From positions 4,092,001 to 4,156,000 of the forward strand of contig NZ_CP166097.1 in the NCBI RefSeq assembly GCF_041228105.1: DNA of 64,000 nucleotides, in the 5' to 3' direction. Source of the stretch: Pectobacterium aroidearum (GTDB lineage: Bacteria > Pseudomonadota > Gammaproteobacteria > Enterobacterales > Enterobacteriaceae). Positions 36,835 to 46,899 of this stretch are shown piece after piece; positions within the stretch are counted from its first letter, which is position 1, and every line of letters begins with the position of its first letter. The position numbers and the translations under genes are program-made. The notes beneath the pieces were generated by a model. The model saw only the letters and a program-made list of their open reading frames with translations, did no database searches and was not told the DNA's origin.

Positions 36835-37514
36835 CAGCGAATCCGGTATCCCACGCTGCGCACGGTTTCAATCGTCATGGTGCTGCCCGGCAATGCACTG
36901 AGTTTCTGACGAATATTGCTGATGTGCACATCCACGCTACGGTCATAGGCTTCACGACGACGCCCCAGACATTTTTCGGACAGTTCATCTTTTGACACCA
37001 CCCGCTCAGGGGAACGTAACAGTAGCTCAAGCAAATTAAACTCAGACGCCGTCAAATCAAACGGCTGCCCACGCCATTCGCTGATGCGCGTTGCGGGGTT
37101 CAATACCAGATCGCCACTGGCCGCCACGCTTTCATCTCGTTTTGTACTGGGCTGATCGTCATAGCGACGTAGCACCGCCCGCAGCCTTGCTACCAGTTCA
37201 CGTGGGTAACACGGTTTAGGCATATAGTCATCCGCGCCCATTTCCAGACCGATAACCCTGTCGATGTTGTCGCCTCTCGCTGTCAGCATAATCACGGGAA
37301 GCTGTTGGGTTTTTCTGATCTGACGCAGCACGTCAATCCCGCTCATATCCGGCAGCATGACATCCAGAATCATCGCGGTGTAATCTCCCGACATCGCACC
37401 ATCAACGCCTTCTTTGCCCGTCAGTACCCGAGAGGTCGAAAACCCTTCCGCATTCAAATACTCACAGAGCATATCGCCCAGCTCTACGTCGTCATCGACC
37501 AGTAAAATATTCAT
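36834..37514 (-). CDS. OmpR-family response regulator, CpxR-like
   Basis: 226 residues. The receiver domain has the acidic pocket VDDD, acceptor Asp51 in MILDVMLPD, and the MPKP lysine. The C-terminal winged helix contains DLTASEFNLLELLLRSPERVVSKDELSEKCLGRR and the final RSVGYRIR. Closely similar to CpxR but with a variant partner kinase. Promoter region is shared with the repeats and macA. Confidence 0.88.
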   Translation of the reverse strand: MNILLVDDDVELGDMLCEYLNAEGFSTSRVLTGKEGVDGAMSGDYTAMILDVMLPDMSGIDVLRQIRKTQQLPVIMLTARGDNIDRVIGLEMGADDYMPKPCYPRELVARLRAVLRRYDDQPSTKRDESVAASGDLVLNPATRISEWRGQPFDLTASEFNLLELLLRSPERVVSKDELSEKCLGRRREAYDRSVDVHISNIRQKLSALPGSTMTIETVRSVGYRIR

Positions 37515-37535
37515 ATCCTGTCCTCATTAATCGGG

Positions 37536-37598
37536 TATACCCTACAACATTCGAGTTGCGGAAAAAATGCACATACCGTTTGAAGTATGACGGGTATA
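37536..37598 (+). repeat. Internally deleted ERIC-like element (63 bp)
   Basis: TATACCCTACAACATTCGAG at one end, TTTGAAGTATGACGGGTATA at the other, with no ERIC core. It lies between the regulator gene and the whole ERIC at 37733, in the 374-bp gap 37515-37888. Confidence 0.7.
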
Positions 37599-37732
37599 GA
37601 TAATGTATTCTCAGGCCTGGCGTTAATATTCGCAGCCAGATTTACTTAATCCTTACCATTTCTTTCAGCAAAGATTACCGCTACCTTTACAGACTCGGGG
37701 TAAATTACTCACCTGCGTTATTTACTTCCGTT

Positions 37733-37859
37733 GATACCCTAAATAATTCGAGTTTCAGGCAGGCGGCAAGCGAGGCAATACCGATGAGCTTACTCAGATA
37801 AGTGATTCGGGTGATTAAGCGCAGCCAACGCACATGCAACTTGAAATATGACGGATACA
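37733..37859 (+). repeat. ERIC element, full length (127 bp)
   Basis: GATACCCTAAATAATTCGAG at one end and ATATGACGGATACA at the other, with the core GAGCTTACTCAGATAAGTGA. Ends only 29 bp before macA, so the macA leader may contain ERIC sequence. Confidence 0.9.
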
Positions 37860-37888
37860 GATGCATTCATTAAGGACGACTCCCCCTG

Positions 37889-39088
37889 ATGCAATCACGA
37901 TTTTTTACACGACGCCGTACGACGATCGCGTTTGGTGTTATCGCCGCTGCCGTACTTATTCATCTGTTTTTCAACAAGCCAGCACCCGCGCCAAGCGCGA
38001 TGACCACCGCCGCAGAGATTGCGGATCTCGAACAGACGGTACTCGCTGACGGCAAAATTGAGGCGCAGAAACAGGTCAGCGTCGGTGCTCAAGCCTCGGG
38101 ACAAATCAAAGCGCTGCACGTCGAACTCGGCGATAAGGTCACAAAAGGGCAATTGATCGCCGAGATTGATGACCTCACCCAGCAGGACACGTTAAGAAAT
38201 GGCGAAGCGGCGCTAAAAAACATTCAGGCTCAGCGAACCGCCAAACTGGCGGAATTGCGTAACAACGAATTGAGCTGGCAGCGTCAGCAAATGTTGATGA
38301 AACGCGGCGTTGGCGCGCAGGCCGACTACGATAGCGCGAAAGCCACGCTCGACGCCACCCGAGCCAATATCGATGCGCTGGACGCCCAGATCGTTCAGGC
38401 ACAAATTACCGTCAACACCGCCAAGGTTAACCTCGGTTATACCCAGATTCGTTCACCAATGGATGGCACCGTGGTGGCGATTCCGGTTGAAGCGGGCCAA
38501 ACGGTCAACGCCATCCAGACCACGCCGACCATTGCCAAAGTCGCCAATCTGGACACCATGACCATCAAGGTGAAGATTTCAGAAGCCGACGTCGTCAAAG
38601 TGAAAACCGGCATGCCCGTGTGGTTCAGTATTCTGGGCGAGCCGAATAAGCGTTACGAAGCCACGCTGAGCTCGATTGAACCCGCGCCGGATTCCATCAA
38701 TACGGATTCAACCACGACGTCATCCAGTTCCAGCAGCAGCACCAGTTCCTCATCCAGCACCGCGATCTATTACAACGGCCTGTTTGATGTGAAGAACCCT
38801 GACGGCGTATTGCGCATTTCCATGACGGCACAGGTGTATATTCTGCTGTCTTCGGTGAAAAATGCCATTGTCGTCCCAGCGACGGCATTAACCTCGCGCA
38901 ATGGCATGTGGTACGTGCAGGTCATGAATGCGAACAAGAAGATCGAATCGCGGCTGGTCACGCTCGGCCTCAATGATAACGTGCGCACCCAGATTCGTTC
39001 AGGGCTCAGCGTTGGGGAGCAGGTGGTTGTCAGCCCGTCGTCCGGTGATGTCGCGTCCACGCATCCCGGCCCACCGATGGGGATGTAA
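37889..39088 (+). CDS. macA: Macrolide efflux periplasmic adaptor MacA
   Basis: 399 residues. N-terminal membrane anchor (about 11-29), lipoyl halves (VSVGAQASGQIKALHVELGD and TQIRSPMDGTVVAIPVEAGQTV) flanking a coiled-coil hairpin (about 95-180), and a C-terminal barrel. It links MacB to an outer-membrane TolC channel. Residues 273-291 form a Ser/Thr-only stretch not found in E. coli MacA, inserted between the barrel strands. It overlaps functionally with macB three bases downstream. Confidence 0.92.
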   Translation: MQSRFFTRRRTTIAFGVIAAAVLIHLFFNKPAPAPSAMTTAAEIADLEQTVLADGKIEAQKQVSVGAQASGQIKALHVELGDKVTKGQLIAEIDDLTQQDTLRNGEAALKNIQAQRTAKLAELRNNELSWQRQQMLMKRGVGAQADYDSAKATLDATRANIDALDAQIVQAQITVNTAKVNLGYTQIRSPMDGTVVAIPVEAGQTVNAIQTTPTIAKVANLDTMTIKVKISEADVVKVKTGMPVWFSILGEPNKRYEATLSSIEPAPDSINTDSTTTSSSSSSSTSSSSSTAIYYNGLFDVKNPDGVLRISMTAQVYILLSSVKNAIVVPATALTSRNGMWYVQVMNANKKIESRLVTLGLNDNVRTQIRSGLSVGEQVVVSPSSGDVASTHPGPPMGM

Positions 39089-39091
39089 TGC

Positions 39092-41044
39092 ATGTCCACA
39101 TCCTTACTTAAGCTGACTGGCATTACCCGCCGCTTTTCCAACGGCGAACAGGACGTTACCGTCCTCAAGGACATCAACCTGACGATCAATCAGGGAGAAA
39201 TGGTGGCAATTGTCGGCGCGTCCGGGTCGGGAAAATCCACGCTGATGAATATTCTCGGCTGTCTGGATAAACCGTCCTCCGGTGATTATCAGGTGGCAGG
39301 GCGTGCCGTTGGTGAGCTGGACAACGACCAATTGGCGGAACTGCGTCGCGAGCATTTCGGTTTTATTTTCCAGCGTTATCACCTGCTGGGCGACCTCAGC
39401 GCGCTGGGGAACGTCGAAGTACCGGCCATTTATGCCGGTAAAAGCCGGCTGGCACGCCGTCAGCGGGCAGCAGAGCTGTTAACCCGACTGGGACTGGAAC
39501 ATCGCCTCCACTATCGTCCCAGCCAGCTTTCCGGCGGCCAGCAGCAGCGCGTGAGTATCGCCCGTGCGCTGATGAACGGCGGTGGCATTATTCTGGCGGA
39601 TGAACCAACCGGTGCGTTGGACACCCACAGCGGCAACGAAGTCCTGAGCATACTCCGCGACCTGCACAAACAGGGCAATACGGTCGTGATCGTCACCCAC
39701 GATATGACGATTGCCGAACACGCTCAGCGCATCATCGAATTGCGCGATGGCGAAGTGATTGCCGATCGACAAACGCGTCCCGAAGAGGCCACAGCACCGT
39801 TGCCTGAAGCCGCAAGCTCTCCGGCAACGTCCGCACTTAATCAGTTCAAAGACCGCTTTATTGACGCGTTTAAAATGGCGCTGTTGGCGATGAATGCCCA
39901 GCGGATGCGCACCTTTTTGACCATGCTCGGCATTATCATCGGCATCGCCTCCGTCGTCTCGGTGGTCGCACTGGGAAAAGGCTCACAGGAACAAGTGCTG
40001 GCCGATATCAACTCGATGGGCACCAGCACGTTGGAAATTTTCCCCGGCAAAGATTTCGGCGACATGGATGCCAGCGCCATTCAAACGTTGCGAGCCAGCG
40101 ATATTCAGCCGCTGACGCAGCAGCCCTACGTGCATAGCGTCACGCCTTCTATTTCCACCAGCGTAACGATGCGCTATGGCAACATTGCCGTTTCCGCCAG
40201 CGTTTCCGGGGTTGGCGAGCAGTTCTTTACCGTACGTGGCTACACCCTGCAACGCGGTGTGCTTTTCCCTCGCAGCAGCGTCGATGAACTGGCACAGGAC
40301 GCAGTGATTGACAAAAATACGCTTAACAAGCTCTTTCCCCACGGCGAGGATCCAACTGGGCAAGTTATTCTATTGGGCTCGCTGCCCGTACGAATTATCG
40401 GCGTCGTCAGCAAGAATCAGGGCGGCTTCGGCAGCGATGAAAATCTGAATGTCTGGGTGCCGTACACCACGGTGATGAAGCGCATGGTTGGGCAATCCTA
40501 CCTGAAAAGCATCACGGTGCGGGTAAAAGACAATATCGATATGAACGTCGCCGAGAAAAGCATCACCACCCTACTAACGCAGCGGCACGGTACGAAAGAT
40601 TTCTTTATCATGAACACGGACAGCATTCGTCAGATGATCGAGAAAACCACCACCACGCTCACGCTGCTGGTGTCGATGATCGCGCTGATTTCGCTGCTGG
40701 TCGGCGGTATTGGCGTAATGAATATCATGCTGGTGTCCGTCACCGAGCGAACCCGAGAGATCGGCGTCCGTATGGCGGTCGGCGCGCGCACCAGCGATAT
40801 CATGCAACAGTTTCTGATCGAAGCTGTGCTGGTCTGCCTGTTCGGCGGCATCATCGGAGTGGGACTATCGCTGGCTATCGGCGTACTGTTCGCACAGTTC
40901 AGCAGCAATTTCGCGATGATCTATTCCAGTTCCTCGATTATTGCCGCATTCCTGTGTTCCAGTCTGATCGGCATTATCTTCGGCTTCTTCCCCGCCCGTC
41001 GTGCAGCGCGGATGGAACCGATTCACGCGCTGGAGCGGGAATAG
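39092..41044 (+). CDS. macB: Macrolide export ATP-binding/permease protein MacB
   Basis: 650 residues, the usual length. N-terminal ATPase: Walker [10 protein letters not shown], signature LSGGQQQR, Walker [12 protein letters not shown]. Then a first membrane helix (about 272-295), a large periplasmic domain, and three C-terminal helices with the FtsX-type motif [20 protein letters not shown]. Exports macrolides, lipopeptides or toxins with MacA and TolC. Placed between crr and cysM, where E. coli has pdxK. Confidence 0.95.
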   Translation: MSTSLLKLTGITRRFSNGEQDVTVLKDINLTINQGEMVAIVGASGSGKSTLMNILGCLDKPSSGDYQVAGRAVGELDNDQLAELRREHFGFIFQRYHLLGDLSALGNVEVPAIYAGKSRLARRQRAAELLTRLGLEHRLHYRPSQLSGGQQQRVSIARALMNGGGIILADEPTGALDTHSGNEVLSILRDLHKQGNTVVIVTHDMTIAEHAQRIIELRDGEVIADRQTRPEEATAPLPEAASSPATSALNQFKDRFIDAFKMALLAMNAQRMRTFLTMLGIIIGIASVVSVVALGKGSQEQVLADINSMGTSTLEIFPGKDFGDMDASAIQTLRASDIQPLTQQPYVHSVTPSISTSVTMRYGNIAVSASVSGVGEQFFTVRGYTLQRGVLFPRSSVDELAQDAVIDKNTLNKLFPHGEDPTGQVILLGSLPVRIIGVVSKNQGGFGSDENLNVWVPYTTVMKRMVGQSYLKSITVRVKDNIDMNVAEKSITTLLTQRHGTKDFFIMNTDSIRQMIEKTTTTLTLLVSMIALISLLVGGIGVMNIMLVSVTERTREIGVRMAVGARTSDIMQQFLIEAVLVCLFGGIIGVGLSLAIGVLFAQFSSNFAMIYSSSSIIAAFLCSSLIGIIFGFFPARRAARMEPIHALERE

Positions 41045-41047
41045 TCA

Positions 41048-41929
41048 TCAGTCAAAGACCCCGGTGGACAGATACCGATCGCCGCGATCGCAGGCGATCG
41101 CCACAATCACGCTACCGGGGTTTTCCGCTGCAATCCGCAACGCACCCGCCACCGCCCCGCCGGAACTAACGCCGCAGAAGATACCTTCCTGACGCGCCAA
41201 CTGCCGTAACGTATTTTCAGCATCGACCTGCGTCATATCCAGAATACGATCGACCAGATCGGCGCGGAAGATGCCTGGCACATAGTCCGGGGTCCAGCGA
41301 CGAATGCCGGGAATATGGCTGCCTTCCGCAGGCTGTAGCCCTACCGTACAGATTGCCTGATTCTGCTGCTTCAGATAACGACTGACGCCGGAAATCGTGC
41401 CGGTCGTTCCCATGCTGGAGATAAAGTGGGTCAGCTTACCTGCCGTCTGCTGCCAGATCTCCGGGCCAGTCGTGAGAAAGTGCGCCAGCGAATTGTCCGG
41501 GTTATTGAACTGATCGAGCGTTTTCCCCTCTCCTGCCAACACCATCTGTTTTGCCTTATCCCGCGCGCCTTCCATCCCCAACTTGCGATTAACCAGCACC
41601 AGCTCTGCGCCATACGCACGCATCGCGGTCTGACGTTCATAGCTCATATTGTCCGGCATCAGCAGACGTAGCCGGTAGCCTTTTACCGCCGCAATCATCG
41701 CCAGTGCAATGCCGGTATTCCCGCTGGTCGCCTCGATCAGTCTGTCACCGGGGGCGATGTCGCCGCGATTCTCCGCCTGCTGGATCATGGAGAGTGCCGC
41801 CCGATCTTTTACCGATCCGGCAGGATTATTCCCTTCCAGCTTCAGCCAGATTTCACTCTTCAACCCCTGCGTCAGGCGCTGCAATTTCACCAGCGGGGTA
41901 TTACCAATACAATGCTCAAGCGTTGTCAC
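41048..41929 (-). CDS. cysM: Cysteine synthase B
   Basis: 293 residues from a GTG with AGGACT upstream. The PLP lysine is Lys41 in [21 protein letters not shown] and SSMGTTGT are intact. It makes cysteine from O-acetylserine using sulfide or S-sulfocysteine from thiosulfate, fitting its place behind thiosulfate transport genes. The stop faces macB with three bases between. Confidence 0.95.
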   Translation of the reverse strand: MTTLEHCIGNTPLVKLQRLTQGLKSEIWLKLEGNNPAGSVKDRAALSMIQQAENRGDIAPGDRLIEATSGNTGIALAMIAAVKGYRLRLLMPDNMSYERQTAMRAYGAELVLVNRKLGMEGARDKAKQMVLAGEGKTLDQFNNPDNSLAHFLTTGPEIWQQTAGKLTHFISSMGTTGTISGVSRYLKQQNQAICTVGLQPAEGSHIPGIRRWTPDYVPGIFRADLVDRILDMTQVDAENTLRQLARQEGIFCGVSSGGAVAGALRIAAENPGSVIVAIACDRGDRYLSTGVFD

Positions 41930-41941
41930 AAGTTGAGTCCT

Positions 41942-41964
41942 AAAAAAACCACGCGTACGGCGTG
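41942..41964 (-). terminator. Short terminator-like hairpin between cysW and cysM
   Basis: CACGC / GCGTG around five bases, followed on the minus strand by G and T7, just before cysM. It lies in the only 55 bp between the two genes, where cysA is normally found. Confidence 0.5.
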
Positions 41965-41984
41965 AGTGAGGAAAAAGATAAAAG

Positions 41985-42851
41985 TTAGTGTTTATTCATT
42001 TGCCGCTTCACACGCCACTGCAAGGCGCTTTTGATAAACAGCGTCAGTATCGCCATCACAGTTAGCAGCGCCGCCGCGGTAAACGCGCCGACACTGTTAT
42101 AATCCTGATGCAATAATTCGACCTGCAATGGCAGCGTATAGGTTTCACCACGAATCGAGCCAGACACCACGGATACGGCGCCAAACTCGCCAATCGCCCG
42201 AGCATTGGTCAGAACCATGCCATACAGCAGCGCCCAACGAATATTCGGTAACGTCACTCGATAGAACACCTGCCAGCCTGATGCTCCAAGCAGCACGGCT
42301 GCCTCTTCTTCCTGACTGCCCTGACTCATCATCACCGGAACCAGTTCCCTGACCATAAACGGGCAGGTCACGAATATAGTCACCAGCACAATGCCAGGCC
42401 AGGCAAACATCAGCTGTAGCCCCTGTTCATCCAACCAGCCGCCAACCGGGCCGTTAGTGCTGTAAAAGAGCAGATACAGCAGACCCGCCACCACTGGCGA
42501 GACGGCGAAGGGAATATCGATCAACGTGAGCAGCAGTTGCCGACCGGGGAACTGAAAACGCGTGACCAGCCAGGCCAGCAGCGTACCAAAGACCAGATTT
42601 ACGGGTACGACAATCGCGACCACCAGCAGCGTGAGACCAATCGCATGCAGCATGTCAGGATCGCTCAGGTTTCGCCAGACGCCCCCCAGCCCGTGCGCCA
42701 GCGCTGCGGCAAAAATTGACACCAAAGGGATGACCAGCATGATGAGCGATAATATCACGCCCAACACAATTAGCCCTGCCCTCCCCCAGTTGCGTTCCTG
42801 CCGAACGGGATGAGTCTGGCGCCGCGGTGTCACAGTAGGAATCTCAGCCAT
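41985..42851 (-). CDS. cysW: Sulfate/thiosulfate ABC permease CysW
   Basis: 288 residues, six membrane helices. The permease EAA-type loop is EEEAAVLLGASGWQVFYRVTLPNIRWALLYG. Forms the channel with CysT. Its start overlaps the cysT stop by one base. No cysA follows. Confidence 0.95.
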   Translation of the reverse strand: MAEIPTVTPRRQTHPVRQERNWGRAGLIVLGVILSLIMLVIPLVSIFAAALAHGLGGVWRNLSDPDMLHAIGLTLLVVAIVVPVNLVFGTLLAWLVTRFQFPGRQLLLTLIDIPFAVSPVVAGLLYLLFYSTNGPVGGWLDEQGLQLMFAWPGIVLVTIFVTCPFMVRELVPVMMSQGSQEEEAAVLLGASGWQVFYRVTLPNIRWALLYGMVLTNARAIGEFGAVSVVSGSIRGETYTLPLQVELLHQDYNSVGAFTAAALLTVMAILTLFIKSALQWRVKRQMNKH

Positions 42852-43705
42852 TACACGCTCCGTGTCCGTTGACCAAAACGGCTTTGCAGCACATTGACGG
42901 CAAACAGGATCAATAAGGAAGCCGCTAGCACAACGGAAGCAATCGCGCTGGCAGCAGGGAAATCAAACTCCTGCAAGCGGATAAAAATCATCAGCGAAAC
43001 GACCTCCGTCTGCCAGGCAATATTCCCTGCAATAAAGATGACCGCGCCAAATTCGCCCAGACTGCGGGCAAACGACATCGCGGTGCCCGTTAAGAGCGCC
43101 GGGGTTAATTCCGGTAAAATGACATAGCGAAAACACTGCCAGCGATTCGCCCCCAGCGTCTGCGCCGCCTCTTCGTATTCCGGACCCAACTCTTCCAGCA
43201 CCGGCTGAACGGTCCGCACCACAAAGGGAATGCTGGTGAACGCCATCGCGACCGTAATCCCCAGCCAGGTGTACGATACCTTGATACCGTATTCTGCCAG
43301 CCATGCGCCGTACCAGCCGGTCGTTGAAAACAGCGCGGCCAGCGTCAGCCCTGCTACGGCCGTGGGGAGCGCAAAGGGTAAATCCATTAGCCCATCCAGC
43401 AAGGCGCGACCGGGAAAGCGATAACGCGTCAGAATCCACGCCATTAACAGGCCAAATCCTGCATTAAATACCGTCGCCAGCCCCGCAGCCAGAAGCGTCA
43501 CCTTGTAAGCGGCTACCACCTGCGGATTGGAAATCACCGTCCAATACTGCGCCAGACTCATTTCGGAGAGCTGCATCACCAGCGCACTTAACGGCAGCAG
43601 CAGAATCAGGCAGACAAACAGCAGGCTGCTGCCCAGACTCAAGGCGAATCCCGGCAGCACCCGTTTACCTGAACCAGAGAAGAGGTTATCCGACCTCAAA
43701 GCCAT
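42851..43705 (-). CDS. cysT: Sulfate/thiosulfate ABC permease CysT (CysU)
   Basis: 284 residues, six helices, EAA loop EYEEAAQTLGANRWQCFRYVILPELTPALLTG. Partner of CysW; overlaps cysP by one base, so the three genes are translationally coupled. Confidence 0.95.
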   Translation of the reverse strand: MALRSDNLFSGSGKRVLPGFALSLGSSLLFVCLILLLPLSALVMQLSEMSLAQYWTVISNPQVVAAYKVTLLAAGLATVFNAGFGLLMAWILTRYRFPGRALLDGLMDLPFALPTAVAGLTLAALFSTTGWYGAWLAEYGIKVSYTWLGITVAMAFTSIPFVVRTVQPVLEELGPEYEEAAQTLGANRWQCFRYVILPELTPALLTGTAMSFARSLGEFGAVIFIAGNIAWQTEVVSLMIFIRLQEFDFPAASAIASVVLAASLLILFAVNVLQSRFGQRTRSV

Positions 43706-44733
43706 TACTGACGACCAGCCGCCAGCAGCTTATCCAGTTCGCCACCCGTGTCGAAGTGGGTTTTCATCACCTGTGGCCACGTTCCGAACTGATCCTCCAC
43801 TCGGAATAAAGTGGTTTCCGGGAAGCGGGATTTCAGCGTTTGCGTTAATTCAGGGTTATTCACGCGATAGTAAAAATCGGTGATAATTTTCTGCGCTTCC
43901 GGGCTATACAGATAATTCAGATAGGCTTTTGCCGCCTGCTCGGTGCCGTTCTTCTCGACATTCTTGTCGATCCACGCCACGGGGAACTCCGCCAATACGT
44001 TGACCTTCGGGACGATCACCTCGTAGTTCTCGGCACCATACTGATTACGGATGTTATTCACCTCAGATTCAAAGCTGATCAGCACATCACCCAACTGACG
44101 TTCCACAAATGTGGTGGTTGCCCCGCGACCGCCGGTATCAAATACTGCGACGTTCGCCAGAAAACGGGTTATCCACGCACGGGTTTTGGTCTCATCGCCA
44201 CCGTTGGCTTTGCTGGTCGCGCCCCAGGCAGCAAGGTAGGTATAACGAGCATTGCCGGACGTTTTCGGGTTCGGGAAAATCAGCTTCACGTCATCGCGCA
44301 CCAAATCGTTCCAGTCGTGGATCCCTTTAGGATTGCCTTTGCGAACCAGAAACGCCATGGTGGAGTAGAACGGAGAGCTGTTATTCGGTAAACGCGCTTG
44401 CCAATCGGCGGGGATCAGTTGCCCGCGATCGTGCAGGATCTGGACGTCGGTCACCTGATTATAGGTCACGACATCGGCCTTCAGGCCTTGCAGAATAGCC
44501 AACGCCTGTTTAGACGAACCGGCATGCGATTGTTTGATCGTCAGCGGGTCGTTAGGATGCTGCGACAGCCACTGTTTTTCAAAGCCGGGATTGAGCGCTA
44601 CAAATAGCTCACGCGACACATCATAAGAGCTGTTCAGCAGCTCGGTAGCAGAGACAACACTCTGCCCACCCAGCAGCAATGACAGCGCCAGAGAACCTTT
44701 CACCAGCCAGCCTTTCACCTGTACTTGATTCAT
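43705..44733 (-). CDS. cysP: Thiosulfate/sulfate-binding protein CysP
   Basis: 342 residues with a Sec signal (about 1-29, ending VVSAT). Oxyanion-binding segments [18 protein letters not shown] and RGATTTF are as in CysP/Sbp. Delivers thiosulfate or sulfate to CysTW in the periplasm. First gene of the operon. The 300-bp upstream gap is AT-rich and likely holds a CysB site that I could not define. Confidence 0.95.
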   Translation of the reverse strand: MNQVQVKGWLVKGSLALSLLLGGQSVVSATELLNSSYDVSRELFVALNPGFEKQWLSQHPNDPLTIKQSHAGSSKQALAILQGLKADVVTYNQVTDVQILHDRGQLIPADWQARLPNNSSPFYSTMAFLVRKGNPKGIHDWNDLVRDDVKLIFPNPKTSGNARYTYLAAWGATSKANGGDETKTRAWITRFLANVAVFDTGGRGATTTFVERQLGDVLISFESEVNNIRNQYGAENYEVIVPKVNVLAEFPVAWIDKNVEKNGTEQAAKAYLNYLYSPEAQKIITDFYYRVNNPELTQTLKSRFPETTLFRVEDQFGTWPQVMKTHFDTGGELDKLLAAGRQ

Positions 44734-44991
44734 CTTATGTCCTGCCAGAGTTAGCGCCTATTCGGTAGGCTTTGTTATGGGGGATCTATCGTTTGCATAG
44801 CCGTTTTTTGAATCGAATGCGCTTGTCAGTGTAGGGGGAAGTGGCGGTTAACATATAACCTTTATATATAACATTTCGGAGTTTTTAAGCGCTAAAGGGC
44901 ATAACCCCGAGGCAAGAGAAACGTAAAAAGAGGCGTTCAAATAGCCTGATGGGAACTGAAACGTTGAGAACGGAGAGAATTGGAAAGAATG

Positions 44992-45015
44992 GATGCCTGC
45001 GCAGGTGCAGGCATC
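44992..45015 (-). terminator. Terminator-like hairpin of yfeX
   Basis: GATGCCTGC / GCAGGCATC nine-base stem followed on the minus strand by CATTCTTTCC, just beyond the yfeX stop. Confidence 0.6.
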
Positions 45016-45033
45016 AGGAAAACGCGTTGGATC

Positions 45034-45933
45034 TTACAGCGACAACAGCTGATCCAGAGAAGGCGCGAAGAAGTAGCTGCCGCTGACGGCACGCGTAAAG
45101 CGCAGCATCTCATCACGTTTACCGTCACGATCGCCGAACATGCTCAGCAGTTGCTGCTCAATGTTATGCAGACGTGCGCAGTAGGCAATAAAGTAGAGCC
45201 CGTTTTTACCGCTCGCGGTGCCATAAGGCAGGCTCTGACGCAGAATCTTCAGCCCCTTACCGTCTTCCTTTAAATCCACACGGCTGAGATGCGACGTTAC
45301 AGGGCGCTCATCGGAAGACAGCTCTTCATTATCCTGCTTCGTACGCCCGATCATCTGTTCCTGCTGCTCCACGCTAAAACGCTGGAGCTGCTTCAGATTG
45401 TGTTCCCAACGTTGGGTAAACACATAACTGCCACCCGCATCCGGTTGGCCTTCAGGGATAATCGCCACAGCATGACGAGCATCGCCCTGTGGGTTTTCCG
45501 TGCCGTCGACAAAGCCGCTTAAATCACGATCTTCCACCCAGCGGAAGCCGTGCGTCTCTTCCTCGATACGAATCGCCCCACCAAACGCGGCCAGCGCCGC
45601 CTGAGCCAGCGTGAAGTTCACATCATGGCGCAGCGATTGGATATGGATCAGCAGATCGCGCTGCGTGGCAGGAGCGAGCCCGTTGCCCAACGGCGTAAAG
45701 GGCTTGAGTTCCTCTGCGCCGCGGTTGCAGTCCAGATCGCGCCAGACATCGTTGCCAAATGCCAGCACCGCGCCTAATCCCGCGTCGGGATACTGCTGCT
45801 GTAACGCTTGTAATGTCTGACAGAATTTTTTGCATCCCTGCCGGATAGCATCAAACTCTCCCTGAATCATCGCTTCCATAAAAATGGCAAAACGGCGGTG
45901 TTCCAATAAAATACCGCTTTGAATTGGTGTCAT
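45034..45933 (-). CDS. yfeX: Dye-decolorising (DyP-type) peroxidase YfeX
   Basis: 299 residues, matching E. coli YfeX. The family GXXDG motif is in GFVDGTENP and the proximal haem histidine is in [15 protein letters not shown]. Haem peroxidase in the cytosol; earlier claims of iron release from haem are disputed. Neighbour of yfeY as in E. coli. Confidence 0.95.
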   Translation of the reverse strand: MTPIQSGILLEHRRFAIFMEAMIQGEFDAIRQGCKKFCQTLQALQQQYPDAGLGAVLAFGNDVWRDLDCNRGAEELKPFTPLGNGLAPATQRDLLIHIQSLRHDVNFTLAQAALAAFGGAIRIEEETHGFRWVEDRDLSGFVDGTENPQGDARHAVAIIPEGQPDAGGSYVFTQRWEHNLKQLQRFSVEQQEQMIGRTKQDNEELSSDERPVTSHLSRVDLKEDGKGLKILRQSLPYGTASGKNGLYFIAYCARLHNIEQQLLSMFGDRDGKRDEMLRFTRAVSGSYFFAPSLDQLLSL

Positions 45934-46019
45934 TTCTGCTTCCTCAAGCGTCAGTTTTTTCTTTTGTTGTTATGGCTTACTACGGTCGTGATACCGAATA
46001 CGGATACCGAAAAAGATAT

Positions 46020-46053
46020 CAGGCGGCTCAGGTATCATACCGGAAGCCGCCTG
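46020..46053 (-). terminator. Terminator of yfeY
   Basis: CAGGCGGCT / AGCCGCCTG stem with a smaller hairpin in the loop; the minus strand continues ATATCTTTTT. Confidence 0.75.
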
Positions 46054-46100
46054 ACTTTTACCTTGCGTAAAGACAAATTAGTCCGTTACGAGACACCCTT

Positions 46101-46712
46101 TTATAAAGCAGATGTGTTACGCGCCTGCGCATGCCACACGATTTTGCTCACCTTCCAGGTCTTCAGAATATCGTCCGGCGGCATCAAGCCTTCCGGGCCG
46201 CTCCATTCGCCGGAATAGACGTAGCTGATATGCGTACTCTGCGGTGCGGCACATTCCACGCTCCGCGCATCATCACCTTGTCCCAACTGGCAGGACTCGA
46301 ACGCTTTGCTATAGGTATTGCTAAAAGCGTCACCGATTTTCACGCCACCTGCGCTGCCAATCGCGGGATCCATGACCTCAACTTTGCGCACGCTGCCCTT
46401 CGGCTGGCCGCTGATGATCATCTTCACGTCTTTACCATCCAGCGCCTGATAAAACGCGACCAGTTGACCGTTGGAGGTACCCATTCCGCTACGCAGTTGA
46501 TAACCACCATCCAGCGCGCTCTGTAGCGCCCCTTCAGACAGTGGCGTACCGGCATTGATACCACCGACACCCGCATCGCTCACCTCCAGCGAACTGCCGA
46601 ACCAGTTAAACGGTGACAGGCTGGACCAGGAGAAATTGGAAAGCGTGCTGCATCCACTCAGCACCAGCGGTAAACCCAGCACCAGCGATAAACCCAGCGG
46701 GCGAAAATTCAT
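46101..46712 (-). CDS. yfeY: RpoE-regulated lipoprotein (YfeY-like)
   Basis: 203 residues with a lipoprotein signal: hydrophobic stretch, then lipobox LVLSGCST with the acylated Cys21. The rest is a soluble domain of unknown function as in E. coli YfeY (sigma-E regulon). A GAGGAG site precedes the ATG. Confidence 0.85.
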   Translation of the reverse strand: MNFRPLGLSLVLGLPLVLSGCSTLSNFSWSSLSPFNWFGSSLEVSDAGVGGINAGTPLSEGALQSALDGGYQLRSGMGTSNGQLVAFYQALDGKDVKMIISGQPKGSVRKVEVMDPAIGSAGGVKIGDAFSNTYSKAFESCQLGQGDDARSVECAAPQSTHISYVYSGEWSGPEGLMPPDDILKTWKVSKIVWHAQARNTSAL

Positions 46713-46771
46713 GGTATGTACTCCTCAAGATTGAGCGGCTTCCGTCGTCAGCCACCCTGATAAGATGGGGA

Positions 46772-46799
46772 TTGGAGTCTGCAAGCGACGAAAAGTGCC
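46772..46799 (-). promoter_or_regulatory. Sigma-E-type promoter of yfeY
   Basis: On the minus strand, GGCACTT (one mismatch to GGAACTT), 16-base spacer, TCCAA; about 60 bp before yfeY. Confidence 0.5.
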
Positions 46800-46861
46800 G
46801 TAAAAGACGGGATAATCTTGTGAGGGATTATAGAGGGCATACGAAAAGAAACCTACCAGAA

Positions 46862-46894
46862 CCGCAGGCCTCCCGACACTCGGAAGGCCTGCGG
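46862..46894 (-). terminator. Terminator of the protease/import operon
   Basis: CCGCAGGCCT / AGGCCTGCGG ten-base stem just past the yddA-like stop. Confidence 0.7.
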
Positions 46895-46899
46895 CAACA

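Noticed and set aside
44734..45033. CysB-binding site upstream of cysP
   Set aside because: Expected from the regulon, but the consensus is too loose to point to a definite site by eye.
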